Source: Dugong dugon
Lineage: Eukaryota; Chordata; Mammalia; Sirenia; Dugongidae
DNA: 64,000 bases
Reading direction: 5' to 3'
Assembly: GCA_030035585.1 (NCBI GenBank)
Contig: CM057466.1
Location: 58,783,233 to 58,847,232 of the forward strand
Shown here piece by piece: positions 13,001 through 23,175 of the stretch. The translations under genes were made by a program, and so were the position numbers. The notes below the pieces were generated by a model. The model saw only the letters and a list, made by a program, of their open reading frames with translations. It was not told where the DNA came from and did not search any database. Within the stretch, counting starts at the first letter, position 1. The number at the start of each line of letters is the position of its first letter.

Positions 13001-13840
13001 CAATGCACAAACAGCAGAAGAGAAACTAGATGACTGGGAGCACTTAAAAATCAAACATGTAGGCTCATCAAAAGACTTCACCAAAAGAGTAAAAAGACAG
13101 CCTACAGACTGGGAAAAAAAATTTTGGCTATGACATACCTGATCAGGGTCTAATCTCTAAAATCTGCAAGATACAGCAAAACTTCAACCACAAAATGACA
13201 AATAACCAAATTAAAAAATGGGGAAAGGATAAGAACAGGCACTTTACCAAAGAAAAAATTCAGGTGACTAACAGATACATGAGGAAATACTCACGATCTT
13301 TAGCCATTAAAGAAATGCAAATCAAAACTACAATGAGATACCATCTCACCCCAACAAGGCTAGCATTAATCCAAAAACACAAAATAATAAATGTTGGAGA
13401 GGTTGTCGAGAGACTGGAACATTTATACAGTGCTGGTGGGAATGTAAAATGGTGCGACTTTGGAAATTGATCTGGTGCTTCCTTAAAAAGCTAGACATAG
13501 AAGTAACAGAATTCAGCAATCCTAATCCTTGGAATGTATCCTAGAGAAATAAGAGCTGTCGCACAAGTAGATATATGCACACCCATGTTCATTGCAGCAC
13601 TGTTCATGATAGCAAAAAGTTGGAAACAACGTAGGTGCCCATCAACAGATGAATGGATAAACAAATTATGGTATATTCATACAATGGAATAATATGCAAT
13701 GGTAAAGAACAACAATGAATCATAACATGGATGGATCATAACATAGATGAATCTGGAAGGCATTATGCTGAGTGAAATTAGTCAGTCGCAAAAGGACAGG
13801 TATTGTGTGGGACCACTATTATAATAACTCAAGAAAACAT
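10018..13840 (+). pseudogene. L1 ORF2 relic with destroyed RT catalytic motif
   Basis: It starts MTALNSYLSVITLNVNG at 10018. Endonuclease pieces are GVAILISDQIDFKAK, MIVGDFNTPLS (10433) and SRIDHVLGHKAS with FSDHKAI. RT pieces are at 10892-11455 ([13 protein letters not shown]) and 11715-12062 ([25 protein letters not shown]). At about 12113-12130 the invariant FADD box reads FAGY, so both catalytic aspartates are gone. The C-terminal part is at 12128-13470 and later (DEWINKLWYIHTMEYYA). At least six frame breaks are present. Confidence 0.93.
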
Positions 13841-14811
13841 TTAAACACAGAAGACAACATTCTTCGTTGGTTACGAGGGTGGGGAGCAAGAGAGAGGGTA
13901 ATTCACTAAGTAGGTAGTAGACAAGAATTATCTTAGGTGAAGGGAAGGACAGTACACTAATACGGGGGAACGCAGGACCACTGGACTAAACCAAAAGCTA
14001 AGAAGTTTCCTGAACACAGTCAAACACTTTGAGGGACAGTGTAGCAGGGGCAGGTGTCTGAGGACCATGGTTTCAGGGGACATCTAGGTCAACTGGCATG
14101 ACAAAGTTTATTAAGAAAATGTTCTGTATCCCACTTTGGTGACGGGGATCTTAAAAGCTTGCAAACAGCCATCTAAGATGCATCAATTGGTCCCAACCCA
14201 CCTGGAGCAAAGGAGAATGAAGAATGCAAAGACACAAAGAAAATATTAGCCCAAGAGACAGAAATGGCCACATAAACCAGAGACTCCATCAGCCTGAGAC
14301 TAGAACTAGATGATGTCCAGCTGCCACCAGTGACCACCCTGACAGGGAACACAACAGAGAGTCCCTGATGGAGCAAGAGAAAAGTGGGATGCAGAACTCA
14401 AATTCTAGTAAAAAGACCAGACTTAATGGTCTGACTGAGACTGGAGGAACCCAGAAGACATGGCCCCCGAACTGTCCGTTATCCCAGAACCAAAACCATT
14501 CCTGAAGCCAACTCTTCAGACAACGATTAAACTGGACTATGGGACATAAAATGATACTCGTGAAGAGTGTGCTTCTTAGTTCAAGTAGGTGGATGAGACT
14601 AAATGGGCAGCTCCTATCTGGAGGTGAGATGAGAAGGCAGAAAGGGATAGGAACTGGATGAACGGACATGGGAAATCCGGGGTGGAAAGGAGGAGTGTTC
14701 TGTCATATAGGGATAGCAACTAGGGTCACATAACAAGGTATGTATACATGTTTGTATGAGAAACTAACTTGAGCTGTTTACTTTCACCTAAAGCTCAATA
14801 AGAAAAAAAAA
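13841..14811 (+). other. L1 3' UTR of the afrotherian lineage
   Basis: It holds the long non-coding tail shared, in antisense, by four other copies in the window and by the inverted duplicate at 20059-20400. It ends AGCTCAATAAG followed by poly(A). Confidence 0.85.
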
Positions 14812-14934
14812 AAAATTCGGACTCCTGACTCCCGCCACAGAAGCTAATTCTGTAGGTCTGGGGCAGGGCTAAAGAGTGAATTTTAGATAAATATCCCAGT
14901 GGTTCTGATGCAGATGTGATAACACCACACCTCA

Positions 14935-15115
14935 CAAAGCTCTTCACGGATGGATGGCATCTCAGTCCCAACCACTGCATAAAATAGGCATTATTATCCC
15001 CATTTTAACAACAAGAAAACAGAGTTCAAGGGAGGCTAAAGAATTCCGCTGAAGTTCCATAGTGGTAGCTAGCAGAGTCAGGATTTGAATCTCTGTCCAT
15101 TCTACTCCAAAATGC
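14935..15115 (-). repeat. MIR SINE, antisense
   Basis: It reads the complement of a MIR: TAGGCATTATTATCCCCATTTTAACAACAAGAAAAC, then GCAGAGTCAGGATTTGAATC. Confidence 0.75.
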
Positions 15116-15594
15116 ATCCCTTTCAAATGAGTTAAAAAGAAAAAACTCCAGAATCTGGCCTAAATTAACACAGTTTTTCAGTTATATGTAACTCACATAT
15201 ATGTATGCAGATATTTGCTTATCTGCTTTTTTGTTTTAATACCCAGAACCAACCATGAGCCCCTCATTTTCTATCTTTCCCAAATCCCTACACCAGAAAC
15301 CCAGCACACTAGAGAGGTGATGCCCCATCTCCTGGTGCCGTGTAACCTTTTACGTGAGAGCTGTAGATCTGGGCCGAGCTCTTGGTGTGACATGCAACCT
15401 GCCGTTCAACCCACTGTGTACAGAGATGAAGACATACACAGGAAATTCACAAAACACTTGTCCTGATCATCGGTAACCATGCCCATGTACTGAAAATTAA
15501 GATGACTCGAAGGTAAAAGATCATAGTCTTCATTATGGATTATACCTGAACTAAAGAAAAAGATAGGTTTTCACTGGCCAATTTTTTTCAGAAG
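15116..15594. other. No recognised feature
   Basis: Ordinary intronic sequence. The last ~110 bases may belong to the antisense SINE/RTE fragment that follows. Confidence 0.45.
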
Positions 15595-15735
15595 TAGACT
15601 GCCAGGTCCTTCTTCCTAGTCTTAGACTGGAAGCTTCATTGAAACCTGTCCACTGTGGGTGACTCTGCTGGTATTTGAAATAGCAGTGGCAAAGCTTCCA
15701 GCATCACAGCAACACACAAGCCACAACAGTATGAT
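15595..15735 (-). mobile_element. RTE-tailed SINE fragment (tRNA-Gly-like family body), antisense
   Basis: It matches by eye the body of the elements at 45950-46252 (also antisense) and 47525-48135 (sense): CTGCTGGTATTTGAAATA, then ACAGTATGATAAACTGACA. It abuts the sense RTE fragment that follows. Confidence 0.7.
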
Positions 15736-15744
15736 AAACTGACA

Positions 15745-16510
15745 AACATGTGGCAGATCTTGCTGAAAGTGAAGTGGCTTTGAAGCACTTAGTGATGAAG
15801 ATCAAAGACTACAGCCTTCAGTATGGATTGCACCTCAATACAAAGAAAATAAAAATCCTCACAACTGGACCAATAAGCAATATCATGATAAATGGAGAAA
15901 ATATCGATGTTGCCAAGGATTTCATTTTGCTTGGATCCACAGTCAATGCCCATGGAAGCAGCAGTCAAGAAATCAAGTGACATATTGCATTGGGCAAATC
16001 TGCTGCAAAAGACTTCCTTAAAGTGTTGAAAAGCAAAGATGTCACTTTAAGGACCAAGGTGCACCTGACCCAAGCCATGGTGTTTTCAGTTGCCTCATAT
16101 GCATGTGAAAGCTGGACAGTGAATAAGGAAGACCAAAGAAGAATTGATGCTTTGAATTATGGTGTTGGCAAAGAATACTGAAAATACCATGGATTGCCAG
16201 AAGAACGAACAAATCTATCTTGAAAGAAGTACAAAGAGAATGCTCCTTAGAAGTGAGGATGGCGAGACTTCATCTCACGTACTTTGTTCATATTATCAGC
16301 AGGGACCAGCCCATGGAGAAGGACATCATGCTTGGTAAAGCAGAAGGTCACAGAAAAGCGGAAGACCCTCAAGGAGATGAATTGACATAGTGGGCTCAAG
16401 CATAACAGTTATGAGGATGGCGCAGGACCAGGCAGTGCTTCGTTCTGTTGTACATAGGATCATTATGAATTGGAACTGACTCGACAGTCCCTGACAACAA
16501 CAACAAAGAA
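15745..16510 (+). mobile_element. RTE/BovB-like LINE fragment A (3' end of ORF and tail)
   Basis: 5'-truncated. Translation gives the RTE reverse-transcriptase C-terminal half: LHLNTKKIKILTTG, FILLGSTVNAHGSSSQEIK, AMVFSVASYACESWTVNKED, RRIDALN. This is followed by a degraded C-terminus and a (CAA)n tail at 16495-16505. Stops at 15981 and 16182 break the frame. The last ~95 bases match the tail of the RTE-tailed SINEs. Confidence 0.88.
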
Positions 16511-16527
16511 AACTGGACGAATAAATC

Positions 16528-16624
16528 TCTAGGTTTTCTGAGCCTATCGTAGGGGCAGGCATTTAAACTTTTGCCAGAGGGGTTCTTTCCTGAGCTGAGT
16601 CTCTTTCTACACGTCTGGGAGTGG
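16528..16624 (+). repeat. Direct repeat copy 1 (pairs with 18281-18376)
   Basis: It opens TCTAGGTTTTCTGAGCCT and ends at GGGAGTGG. About 90% identical by eye to 18281-18376. It sits directly between RTE fragments A and B. Confidence 0.85.
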
Positions 16625-18005
16625 ATAAATGGAGAAAAAATTGAAGTTGCCAAGAATTTCATTCTGCTTGGATCAACAATTGGCATTCATCGAAGCAACA
16701 TTCAAGAAATCAAACAATGTATTTCATTGGACAAATTAGCTGCAAAAGACCTTTTTTTTTAAAAAAAAATTTATCGTGTTTTAAGTGAAAGTTTACAATT
16801 CAAGTCAGTTTCTCATACAAAAATTTATACACACATTGCTATGTGATCCTAGTTGTTCTCCCTATACTGTGACAGCACACTCCTCTTTTCCACTATGGAT
16901 TTCCTGTATCCATTCAACCAGCTTTGGACCCTCTCTGCCTTCTCATCTCACCTCTAGACAGGAGCTGCCCATTTAGTCTCATGTATCTACTTGAGCTAAG
17001 AAGCACACTCTTCATGAGTATCACTTTATGTCCCATAGTCCAGTCTAATCTTTGTCTGAAGAGTTGTCTTTGGGAGTAGTTTAAGCTCTGGACCAACAGA
17101 GAGTCTGGGAGCCATGTCTTCTTGGGTCCTTCCAGTCTTGGTCAAACCATTAAGTCTGATCTTTTTACTAGAATTTGAGTGGTGCACCCATTTTTCTCCT
17201 GCTTCGTCAGGGACTCTCTGTTGTGTTTTCTGTCAGGGTGGCCATTGGTGGTAGTTGGACATCATCTAGTTCTTCTAGTCTCTGGCTGATGGAGTCTCTG
17301 GTTTATGTGGCCCTTTCTGTCTCTTGGGCTATTATTTTCCTTGTGCCTTTGGTGTTCTTCATTCTCCTTTGCTCCAGGTGGGTTGGGACCAATTGATGCA
17401 TCTTAGATGGGTGCTCCCTAGCTTTAAAGACCCCAGATGCCACTTACCAAAGTGGGATACAGAACATTTTCTTAATAAACTTTGTTATGCCAATTGACCT
17501 CCATGGCAAAAGACCTTTGTAAAGTTTTAAAATGCAAAGACGTCACTTTGATGACTAAGATGTGCCTGACCCAAGCCATGGTCTTTTCAGTCACCTCATA
17601 CTCATGTGAAAGCTGGATAGTGAAAGAAGACAGAAGAAGAATTGATGCATTTGAATTGTGGTATTAGCAAAGGATATTGAGTATACTATGGACAGCCAGA
17701 AGAATGAAGAAACCAGTCTTAAAAAAAATGCAACTGGAATGCTTCACAGAAGCAAGGATGGTGAGACTTTATCTTGCTTATCTTGGACACATCATCAGGA
17801 AAGACTATTCACTAGAAAACGGCATCGTGTTTGGTAAAGTAGAAGATGTGTGAAAATGAGGAAAGACCTCAATGAGCTGGATTGTTGATAGTTTCCACAG
17901 TGGGCTCAAACATATGAAAGATTATGGACGTAGCACTTCACCTCTTTGAGACTTCGTTTCATGATATACATAATATCATGAGTTGGAGCCAACTTGCCAG
18001 CAGTT
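16624..18005 (+). mobile_element. RTE/BovB-like LINE fragment B, split by an antisense L1
   Basis: It begins ATAAATGGAGAAAAAATTGAAG within the RT C-terminal region (FILLGSTIGIHRSNIQEIKQ), is interrupted at 16755-17505, and resumes with CESWIVKEDRRRIDAFELWY. It ends in an AACAACA tail near 18005. About one base in five differs from fragment A by eye, so it is an independent copy or an old duplicate. Confidence 0.87.
16755..17505 (-). mobile_element. 5'-truncated L1, antisense, inserted in RTE fragment B
   Basis: The minus strand reads the L1 3' UTR seen at about 14080-14811. A perfect 13-base target-site duplication GCAAAAGACCTTT lies at 16742-16754 and 17506-17518, and a poly(T)/poly(A) junction at 16752-16770. 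Confidence 0.95.
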
Positions 18006-18280
18006 AACAACATGTGCTTCTTGTGCTCTCAGAAGGGAGAATGCTCTGAAAAAGGTCTTTCCAAAGGAGAAATCCCAAGATTGGATTGGGTGTGCTCCTG
18101 GATGTTCTCCATGTCAGGGCTCCAGCTGACCTGGGTTTGCGCATTGAGGCAGTGCTTTTAAGGCACAGTGGTATCCAGAACCTTAGTGAGTGGTGGCTAT
18201 GAGTGGGGGTTTTAGGCAGCATAAATATGGTGTATGTCCCTGGGGCTGTTGATGGATGAGTGTGGTTAAATGCTAATCTT
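18006..18280. other. No recognised feature
   Basis: Unassigned sequence between the RTE tail and the second direct-repeat copy. Confidence 0.5.
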
Positions 18281-18376
18281 TCTAGGTTTTCTGAGCCTGC
18301 TGTAAGGGCAGGCATTTAAACTTTGCCAGAAGGGTTCTTTCCTGAGCTGGGTCTCTTTCAACACATCTGAGAGTGG
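18281..18376 (+). repeat. Direct repeat copy 2 (pairs with 16528-16624)
   Basis: Same sequence as copy 1 with about ten differences including one base of length. Confidence 0.85.
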
Positions 18377-18529
18377 GCAGGTGTTTGGAAAAATCACATA
18401 ATTGCTATTCAAGTGCTACTTCACACACTGTCCAAATCTATGGCAGGGTTCTTTGATATAGCTCGAGGTGTAGCTATGCCAGGATAGAAGGTGTTTTGTT
18501 CAGAGGTATAGTCACCAATCAACACAGGT

Positions 18530-18720
18530 CCTGGTTCCAGCACATCCTAGCTGTGTGGGTTGAGTCAAGGTGCTTCACTTCTTTGAGACTTTTTTTCTTC
18601 ATCTTTAAGTTTTGAATGATTTGATATAAACCACAGATTGTTGTGAAGATTAAGAAAAGTAAAGTGGCTTAATGGGTATGGGATTTCCTTTTGGACTAAT
18701 AAAAATATTTTGGAATTAGA
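18530..18720 (+). repeat. MIR SINE relic
   Basis: CATCCTAGCTGTGTGGGTTGAGTCAAG, GCTTCACTTCTTTGAGAC and TTGTGAAGATTAAG match the MIR core and tail order. Confidence 0.7.
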
Positions 18721-18734
18721 TAGAGGTTGTGGTT

Positions 18735-18950
18735 GCATGGAGTCCCTGGGTGGTGCAAACAGTTAAGCCTTTGGCTGCTAACTGAAGGGTGAATCCATCC
18801 AGCAGCGCCACGGAAGAAAGACCTGGTGATCTACTTCTGAAAGATCACAGCCATTGAAAGCCCTATGGAGCGAAGTTCTGCTCTGAAACACATTGCGTCC
18901 CCATGAGTCAGAATCTTCTCTATGGAAACTGATTTTTTTGTTTTGTTTTT
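18735..18950 (+). mobile_element. AfroSINE-type SINE
   Basis: GGAGTCCCTGGGTGGTGCAAAC head, GGCTGCTAACTGAAGGGTGAATCC, GAAGAAAGACCTGGTGATCTACTTCTG body, and CCCCATGAGTCAGAATC tail. No clear target-site duplication. Confidence 0.88.
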
Positions 18951-19050
18951 GGTTGTAGCACAACACTGTGAGTGTACTAAATCTCACTGAATTTTTCGTT
19001 TTAAAATGGTTAATTTTGTTATGTGAACTTCACCTTAATAAAAAAAGCAC
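18951..19050 (+). repeat. L1M-type LINE 3' end
   Basis: GTAGCACAACACTGTGAGTGTACTAA, then TTTTAAAATGGTTAATTTTG, and CACCTTAATAAAAAAA. This is the pattern of old L1 3' ends. Confidence 0.75.
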
Positions 19051-19079
19051 TGTGTGGTGGTAGATTTACTTCTCATCTC

Positions 19080-19205
19080 TCCCACTGGATTTCTTTAGGG
19101 AAGGGCCCAACTCTGTGTATTTTTGTTTGCTTGTTTTTTCCCAGCATCCAACACAGTTCTTTACACATAGTAGGCAATTCGAACAAGTTGAATAAATGAA
19201 TGAAT
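19080..19205 (+). repeat. L2 LINE 3' end relic
   Basis: It ends CCAGCATCCAACACAGTTC, ACACATAGTAGGCAATTC and GAATAAATGAATGAATG, the L2 terminal pattern. Confidence 0.75.
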
Positions 19206-19569
19206 GTTTAAATAATAATATGGAATTTATGTTAGGGAACACTGCTATAATCAACCCTCTGGTTTCTTAAAACAGTATAGTATTTGTATTGTGAATTCAG
19301 TTGCAAAGTATTATATATGAGAGGCTTTTTAATTAAGGCAAATAATCAAATATGTTAGGAACTAGGAAAGACTGTTGTTTTCCATCTTTCTGAAAAAGCA
19401 TAGGCCATTCCATGGGCCTCTGGGGAAACATTGGCTTATCCCTTGGGGACTGTCAGCTTTGGATCAGCTCTGTTTAGTTGTTTATTTGAATACCCTCGTC
19501 TGCTTTTTCTCGAGTCCTTTCTATTAGATTTGCTATTTCCCGTGTGACTAGGCCAATAATATCCTGGAA
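19206..19569. other. No recognised feature
   Basis: AT-rich intronic sequence. Confidence 0.5.
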
Positions 19570-19700
19570 CACTATTCAGAGTGTAAGTGCCTTGTCCTGT
19601 TTATCTTTCTTTATCCTTATCTCTCTGTCTGGAATATGTCTGGTACAGAGAAGGTGATCAATACAGGTTTGTTGCATGGACGGATGAATAATTCAACACA
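19570..19700 (+). repeat. L2-like relic
   Basis: GTCTGGAATATGTCTGGTACAGAGAAGGTGATCAATACAGG followed by GATGAATAA resembles an L2 3' end. Confidence 0.45.
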
Positions 19701-20058
19701 AGGGTGTAAGAATCCTTTTATTCTCTCTCTGCCCACCTCTCTCTTGACTGCTATTAGTTTTTGCTGGCTTTATTTATGGTTATTTTTAGAACATTGGACC
19801 TCAGGTACAGAGTTGGATTAAGGATTAGTCATAACCCTCAGATTTTGACATGCTCTCATCATTGGTCTGTGCATGGCCTTAAGGTGTGTATGGATGGGTG
19901 AAGTGGCGGGCACATACAGGGAGGAAAGGACCTGATAGCAGCCATCATTGGAGACTGTCTACTACTTGTAAGTTGTATCTTTCAGTTTTTAACTTTCACT
20001 TCTTAAAGTACCTTTAGTAAGCCAAAACTCTTAATTTTAATACAGTAAAATTATCCAT
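19701..20058. other. No recognised feature
   Basis: Intronic sequence up to the inverted duplicate. Confidence 0.5.
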
Positions 20059-20433
20059 CTTAAACTACTCCCGAAGCCAACTCTTCAGACAAAGATTAGA
20101 CTGGACTATGGGCGTAAAGTGATACTCGTGAAGAGTGTACTTCTTAGCTCAAGTAGATACATGAGACTAAATGGGCAGCTCCTGTCTGGGGGTGACATGA
20201 GAAGGCATAGGAGGTCAGAAGCTGGTTGAATGGATACAGGAAATCCACAGTGGAAAAGAGGAGTGTATAGGGAGAACAACTAGGATCACATAGCAATGTG
20301 TGTATAAATTTTTGTATGAGAAACTGACTTGAACTGTAAACTTTCACTTAAAACACGATAGATTTTTTTTTTTTAAAAAAGGTCTTTTGCAGCTAATTTG
20401 TCCAATGCAATACATTGTTTGATTTCTTGAATG
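20059..20433 (-). repeat. Inverted duplicate of 16701-17085 (RTE/L1 junction)
   Basis: Read on the minus strand it reproduces 16701-17085: RTE sequence (CAAGAAATCAAACAATGTA, GGACAAATTAGCTGCAAAAGACC), the same poly(T)/poly(A) insertion junction, then L1 3' UTR. Outside the gap it is about 94% identical by eye, with an 11-base deletion near 20265. Homology stops sharply at 20059 and 20433. Confidence 0.9.
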
Positions 20434-21839
20434 ACGAGGTAGCTGATACTTACAGAGTCATAAGCCCTTTTCTTTTGTGTATTCACACCATGCATTAAAG
20501 TACTGGAAAATGTGGCTACAGAAAAACTAATTGTGGCCTGTTCCAGTGATAGTCATTGTGGTCTCTTCCAATTGTAATCATAGGAAGGAAAGGGCTGCCC
20601 GATGGTCTGCCTGTCTAGAAGGCCTTTGGATTCTTTTCTCCTCTGATTCACAAGTTCTATTTTGAAAACTATTACCAGTTGTTGCATTTTTCAGAAGCAA
20701 CGTATGTTGTCTTCTCTCCAAACCCTACTTCTCAGTCCCAAGGTCCTACTTCCTGAGACTGGTCATAACTTTGGCCTCTCTGAGAAGGTTCGTCAACCTC
20801 AGGTCTAATCATCCAGGTAACAGTTCCACATAGGCTTAAATCTCCATGAAAATCTAGGAAAAAGGATTTGGAAGGCTGGATAGAGTTTCTGACATTTTAA
20901 AGAGGCATTCTTCTGATTCTTTTCACTTCTAGATCCATTGTCTGATTTCCTCCAGGGTACTACTGAATTCTTTTGAATTCTTCACCTAAGCTGATTTGCA
21001 GTAAATATGACATTCGAGATATAAGGTAAAATCACTGAAACTTCAAGAAGAAAATAAATGAAAGAAAAGAGAAGAATATTTTAATAAAAATATTTGAAGA
21101 GAAAATTCTCACACTGACCATTTAAAAGTAATTTTAAAAAACCGAACTTTCTCATTATTAAGTTTTTATTAATTTCATTATTAAATTTTAGAATGAATTT
21201 TTATTTCTTTTTATTTTTCAAAGAAAAAGTATATATTAGCCTTTTGCTTGTTAATATTTAACTTAAGCTTATGGAATTTTTATTAGAACTTATTTTACAT
21301 GGCAAAAGAAACTATCACCTAAACTTTGCTAATACAGTTAATCTAGAAAAACCATAATCTTTGGCTTTACTGGTTTGATAAGTTATTTCTATAAATTTTC
21401 TGCTGTCAAGGTTTTTTCTGATGACACATGTATAAATAAACAGAAAGTCTGACTTATTTTTATTATCTGGTCAAAGTTCTCTACTAGTAATTCACCTTCC
21501 ACTTATATATCTGTTACATCTGTCAGTCTTCCAGGTGTCAAGGCTGACACTAACTTGGATTATTGAAATGCTTCTTTTGCCTCTAAATTTGTTATTTTAA
21601 AAATATATGCATTCAGATCATTGATTTTCCACACTCAAAATTGATATTCAAGCAATTAGTCTTTGATCACACAATTAGTAGTTACTAAGTTCCAGAGCCT
21701 GTGTTCTTTCTTACCCAGCACGCTCAGTGATATAAGCAGTTTTATTTGGAGTAGCAGGATTAGGCTATCAGCAGAAATAATAAGATGATTCCAAATGAAA
21801 CAGACCTTGGGACCATAGTCCTTAGCCTTGTGAAGGCTA
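20434..21839. other. No recognised feature, AT-rich intron
   Basis: About 1.4 kb with no repeat I can name and no convincing ORF. Notably A+T-rich from 21000 to 21660. Confidence 0.5.
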
Positions 21840-21848
21840 CCATTTAAG

Positions 21849-22052
21849 TCTGTTGTTTTTAGTTGCCCTTGAGTCGGTTCTGACTCATGGTGACCTCACG
21901 TGTGCAGAGTAGAACTGCTCCATAGGGTTTTCAAGGCTGTGATCTTTTGGATGATCTCCAGGCCTGCCTTTCAGGGCATCTTTGGGTGGGTTTCAACTGC
22001 CAATCTTTGGTTTCATAGTTGAGCACTTAACCGTTTGCACCACCCAGGGACC
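21849..22052 (-). mobile_element. AfroSINE-type SINE, antisense, with target-site duplication
   Basis: Direct repeats CCATTTAAG at 21840-21848 and 22053-22061. The minus strand shows the GGTCCCTGGGTGGTGCAAAC head and GTCAGAACCGACTC tail. Confidence 0.93.
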
Positions 22053-22144
22053 CCATTTAAGACTACTTATAGGAAATACTATATGTTACTGATCCAAATG
22101 ATGGCTAATAAACCAAAGTTGTAGCTGCTAGGTAGGGAAAGACA

Positions 22145-22530
22145 GTACACGGTAGCGGTTATACATGTCGTCTTTAGAGCCCTGGGCTCAGGACCTGGTG
22201 TTACCATTTACCAGCTATGTGATTCTTGGTAATTACACTTGCTTAACCTCTCTAATCTGTTTCCTCATCTGTAAAATAGAGGTGAGAATAATAATCTTTT
22301 AGGATGTAAATGTGAAATTCATGGTACCCAGTGCATAATAGGTACTCTGTAAATGCTATGGCTTCTAATCAAAAAGTCAGCAGTTCAAATCCACCAGTCA
22401 CTCCTTGGAAACCCTATGGGCCAGTTCTACTCTGTCTTGTAGGTTTGCTGTGAGTTGGAATCTACTCGATGGCGATGGGTTTGATTTGATATAAATGCTC
22501 ACTTTAATGATTATTATTATTTTAAAATTG
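22145..22530 (+). repeat. MIR SINE, split by an AfroSINE
   Basis: TTACCATTTACCAGCTATGTGATTC, CTTAACCTCTCTAATCTG, TTTCCTCATCTGTAAAATAG core; the tail resumes after 22499 as CACTTTAATGATTATTATT. Confidence 0.85.
22358..22491 (+). mobile_element. 5'-truncated AfroSINE with target-site duplication
   Basis: Starts mid-head (ATGGCTTCTAATCAAAAAGTCAGC). Direct repeats TAAATGCT at 22350-22357 and 22492-22499. It lies inside a MIR. Confidence 0.92.
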
Positions 22531-22816
22531 AGAATCAACGTAATAACACAAAAAACACAATCTCCATTCCTCATGTCTACACTATGGAGATAGAGAAAAA
22601 TGTAGGTCATAACTTTCTTCATTCTTAGAAGAGATTTGCTTCCAACCAGATACAAATCTTTTAAACTTTTGAGTTTTAATTCTCTCATCAAATAATTAAA
22701 CTGGTAAAATGCCCTCTAGGAAAAAAATGTGAAAAATGAAGATCACTGAAGTGAAAAATACTAATAAATGTTTAGGTGTCCTAGCTTAGTTGCTAATTAT
22801 GCCTTTTATCATGATA

Positions 22817-23006
22817 TGAGCCCTGGTAGCACAGTAGTAAAAGCGATTGACTGCTAGCTGGAAGATCAGCGGTTCAAAACCACCAGTGGCTCGGTGGGAG
22901 AAAGATGTGGTCCTTGTTTCCGTAGAGATTTACAGCCTCGGAAACTCTCTAGGGTTGCTATGAGTCAAAATTGACTCTCGATGGAAGTGGGTTTGGTCTG
23001 TCTTTT
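22817..23006 (+). mobile_element. AfroSINE-type SINE with target-site duplication
   Basis: Direct repeats TTATYATGATA at 22806-22816 and 23007-23017 (10 of 11 identical). Head TGAGCCCTGGTAGCACAGTAG, tail GCTATGAGTCAAAATTGACTC. Confidence 0.92.
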
Positions 23007-23065
23007 TTATTATGATAATAGAAGTTTATAGAAAGAACCCAAAATTTGTTTGAAAACTTGTTGAT

Positions 23066-23175
23066 TTAATTATTCCTTTAGGAAATATTTATGGCGTTTC
23101 TACACAGTGTGCTGGACTGAAGTCATATAGTGAAGAGTAAGACAAATGTGGTCTCTGACCTCATGAACTTAACAT
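23066..23175 (-). repeat. L2-like LINE 3' end relic, antisense
   Basis: GGAAATATTTATGGCGTTTCTACACAGTG, then AGTAAGACAAATGTGGTCTCTGACCTCATGAAC. Confidence 0.6.

Larger units (their letters stand above)
7217..14811 (+). mobile_element. Near full-length L1 LINE, sense orientation, degraded
   Basis: The order is 5' UTR (7217-8598), ORF1 relic, spacer, ORF2 relic (10018 to about 13840), a ~950 bp 3' UTR, and a poly(A) run ending at 14811-14815. Direct repeats AAAATTYGGAYTMCTG at 7201-7216 and 14812-14827 (13 of 16 identical) are the target-site duplication. Every ORF is interrupted. Its 3' UTR recurs in five other truncated copies in this window. Antisense relics of the same lineage lie at 44139-45351, 53791-54529 and 55611-56275. 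Confidence 0.94.
7140..14930 (+). mobile_element. MER5A-like hAT element, split by the L1 at 7217-14811
   Basis: The left part (7140-7216) has CAGAAGAATCACCTGGGCTGCTTTTT. The right part (14812-14930) has TAATTCTGTAGGTCTGGGGC and CCCAGTGGTTCTGATGCAG. These are adjacent in MER5A-type consensus, so the L1 landed inside it. Confidence 0.75.
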
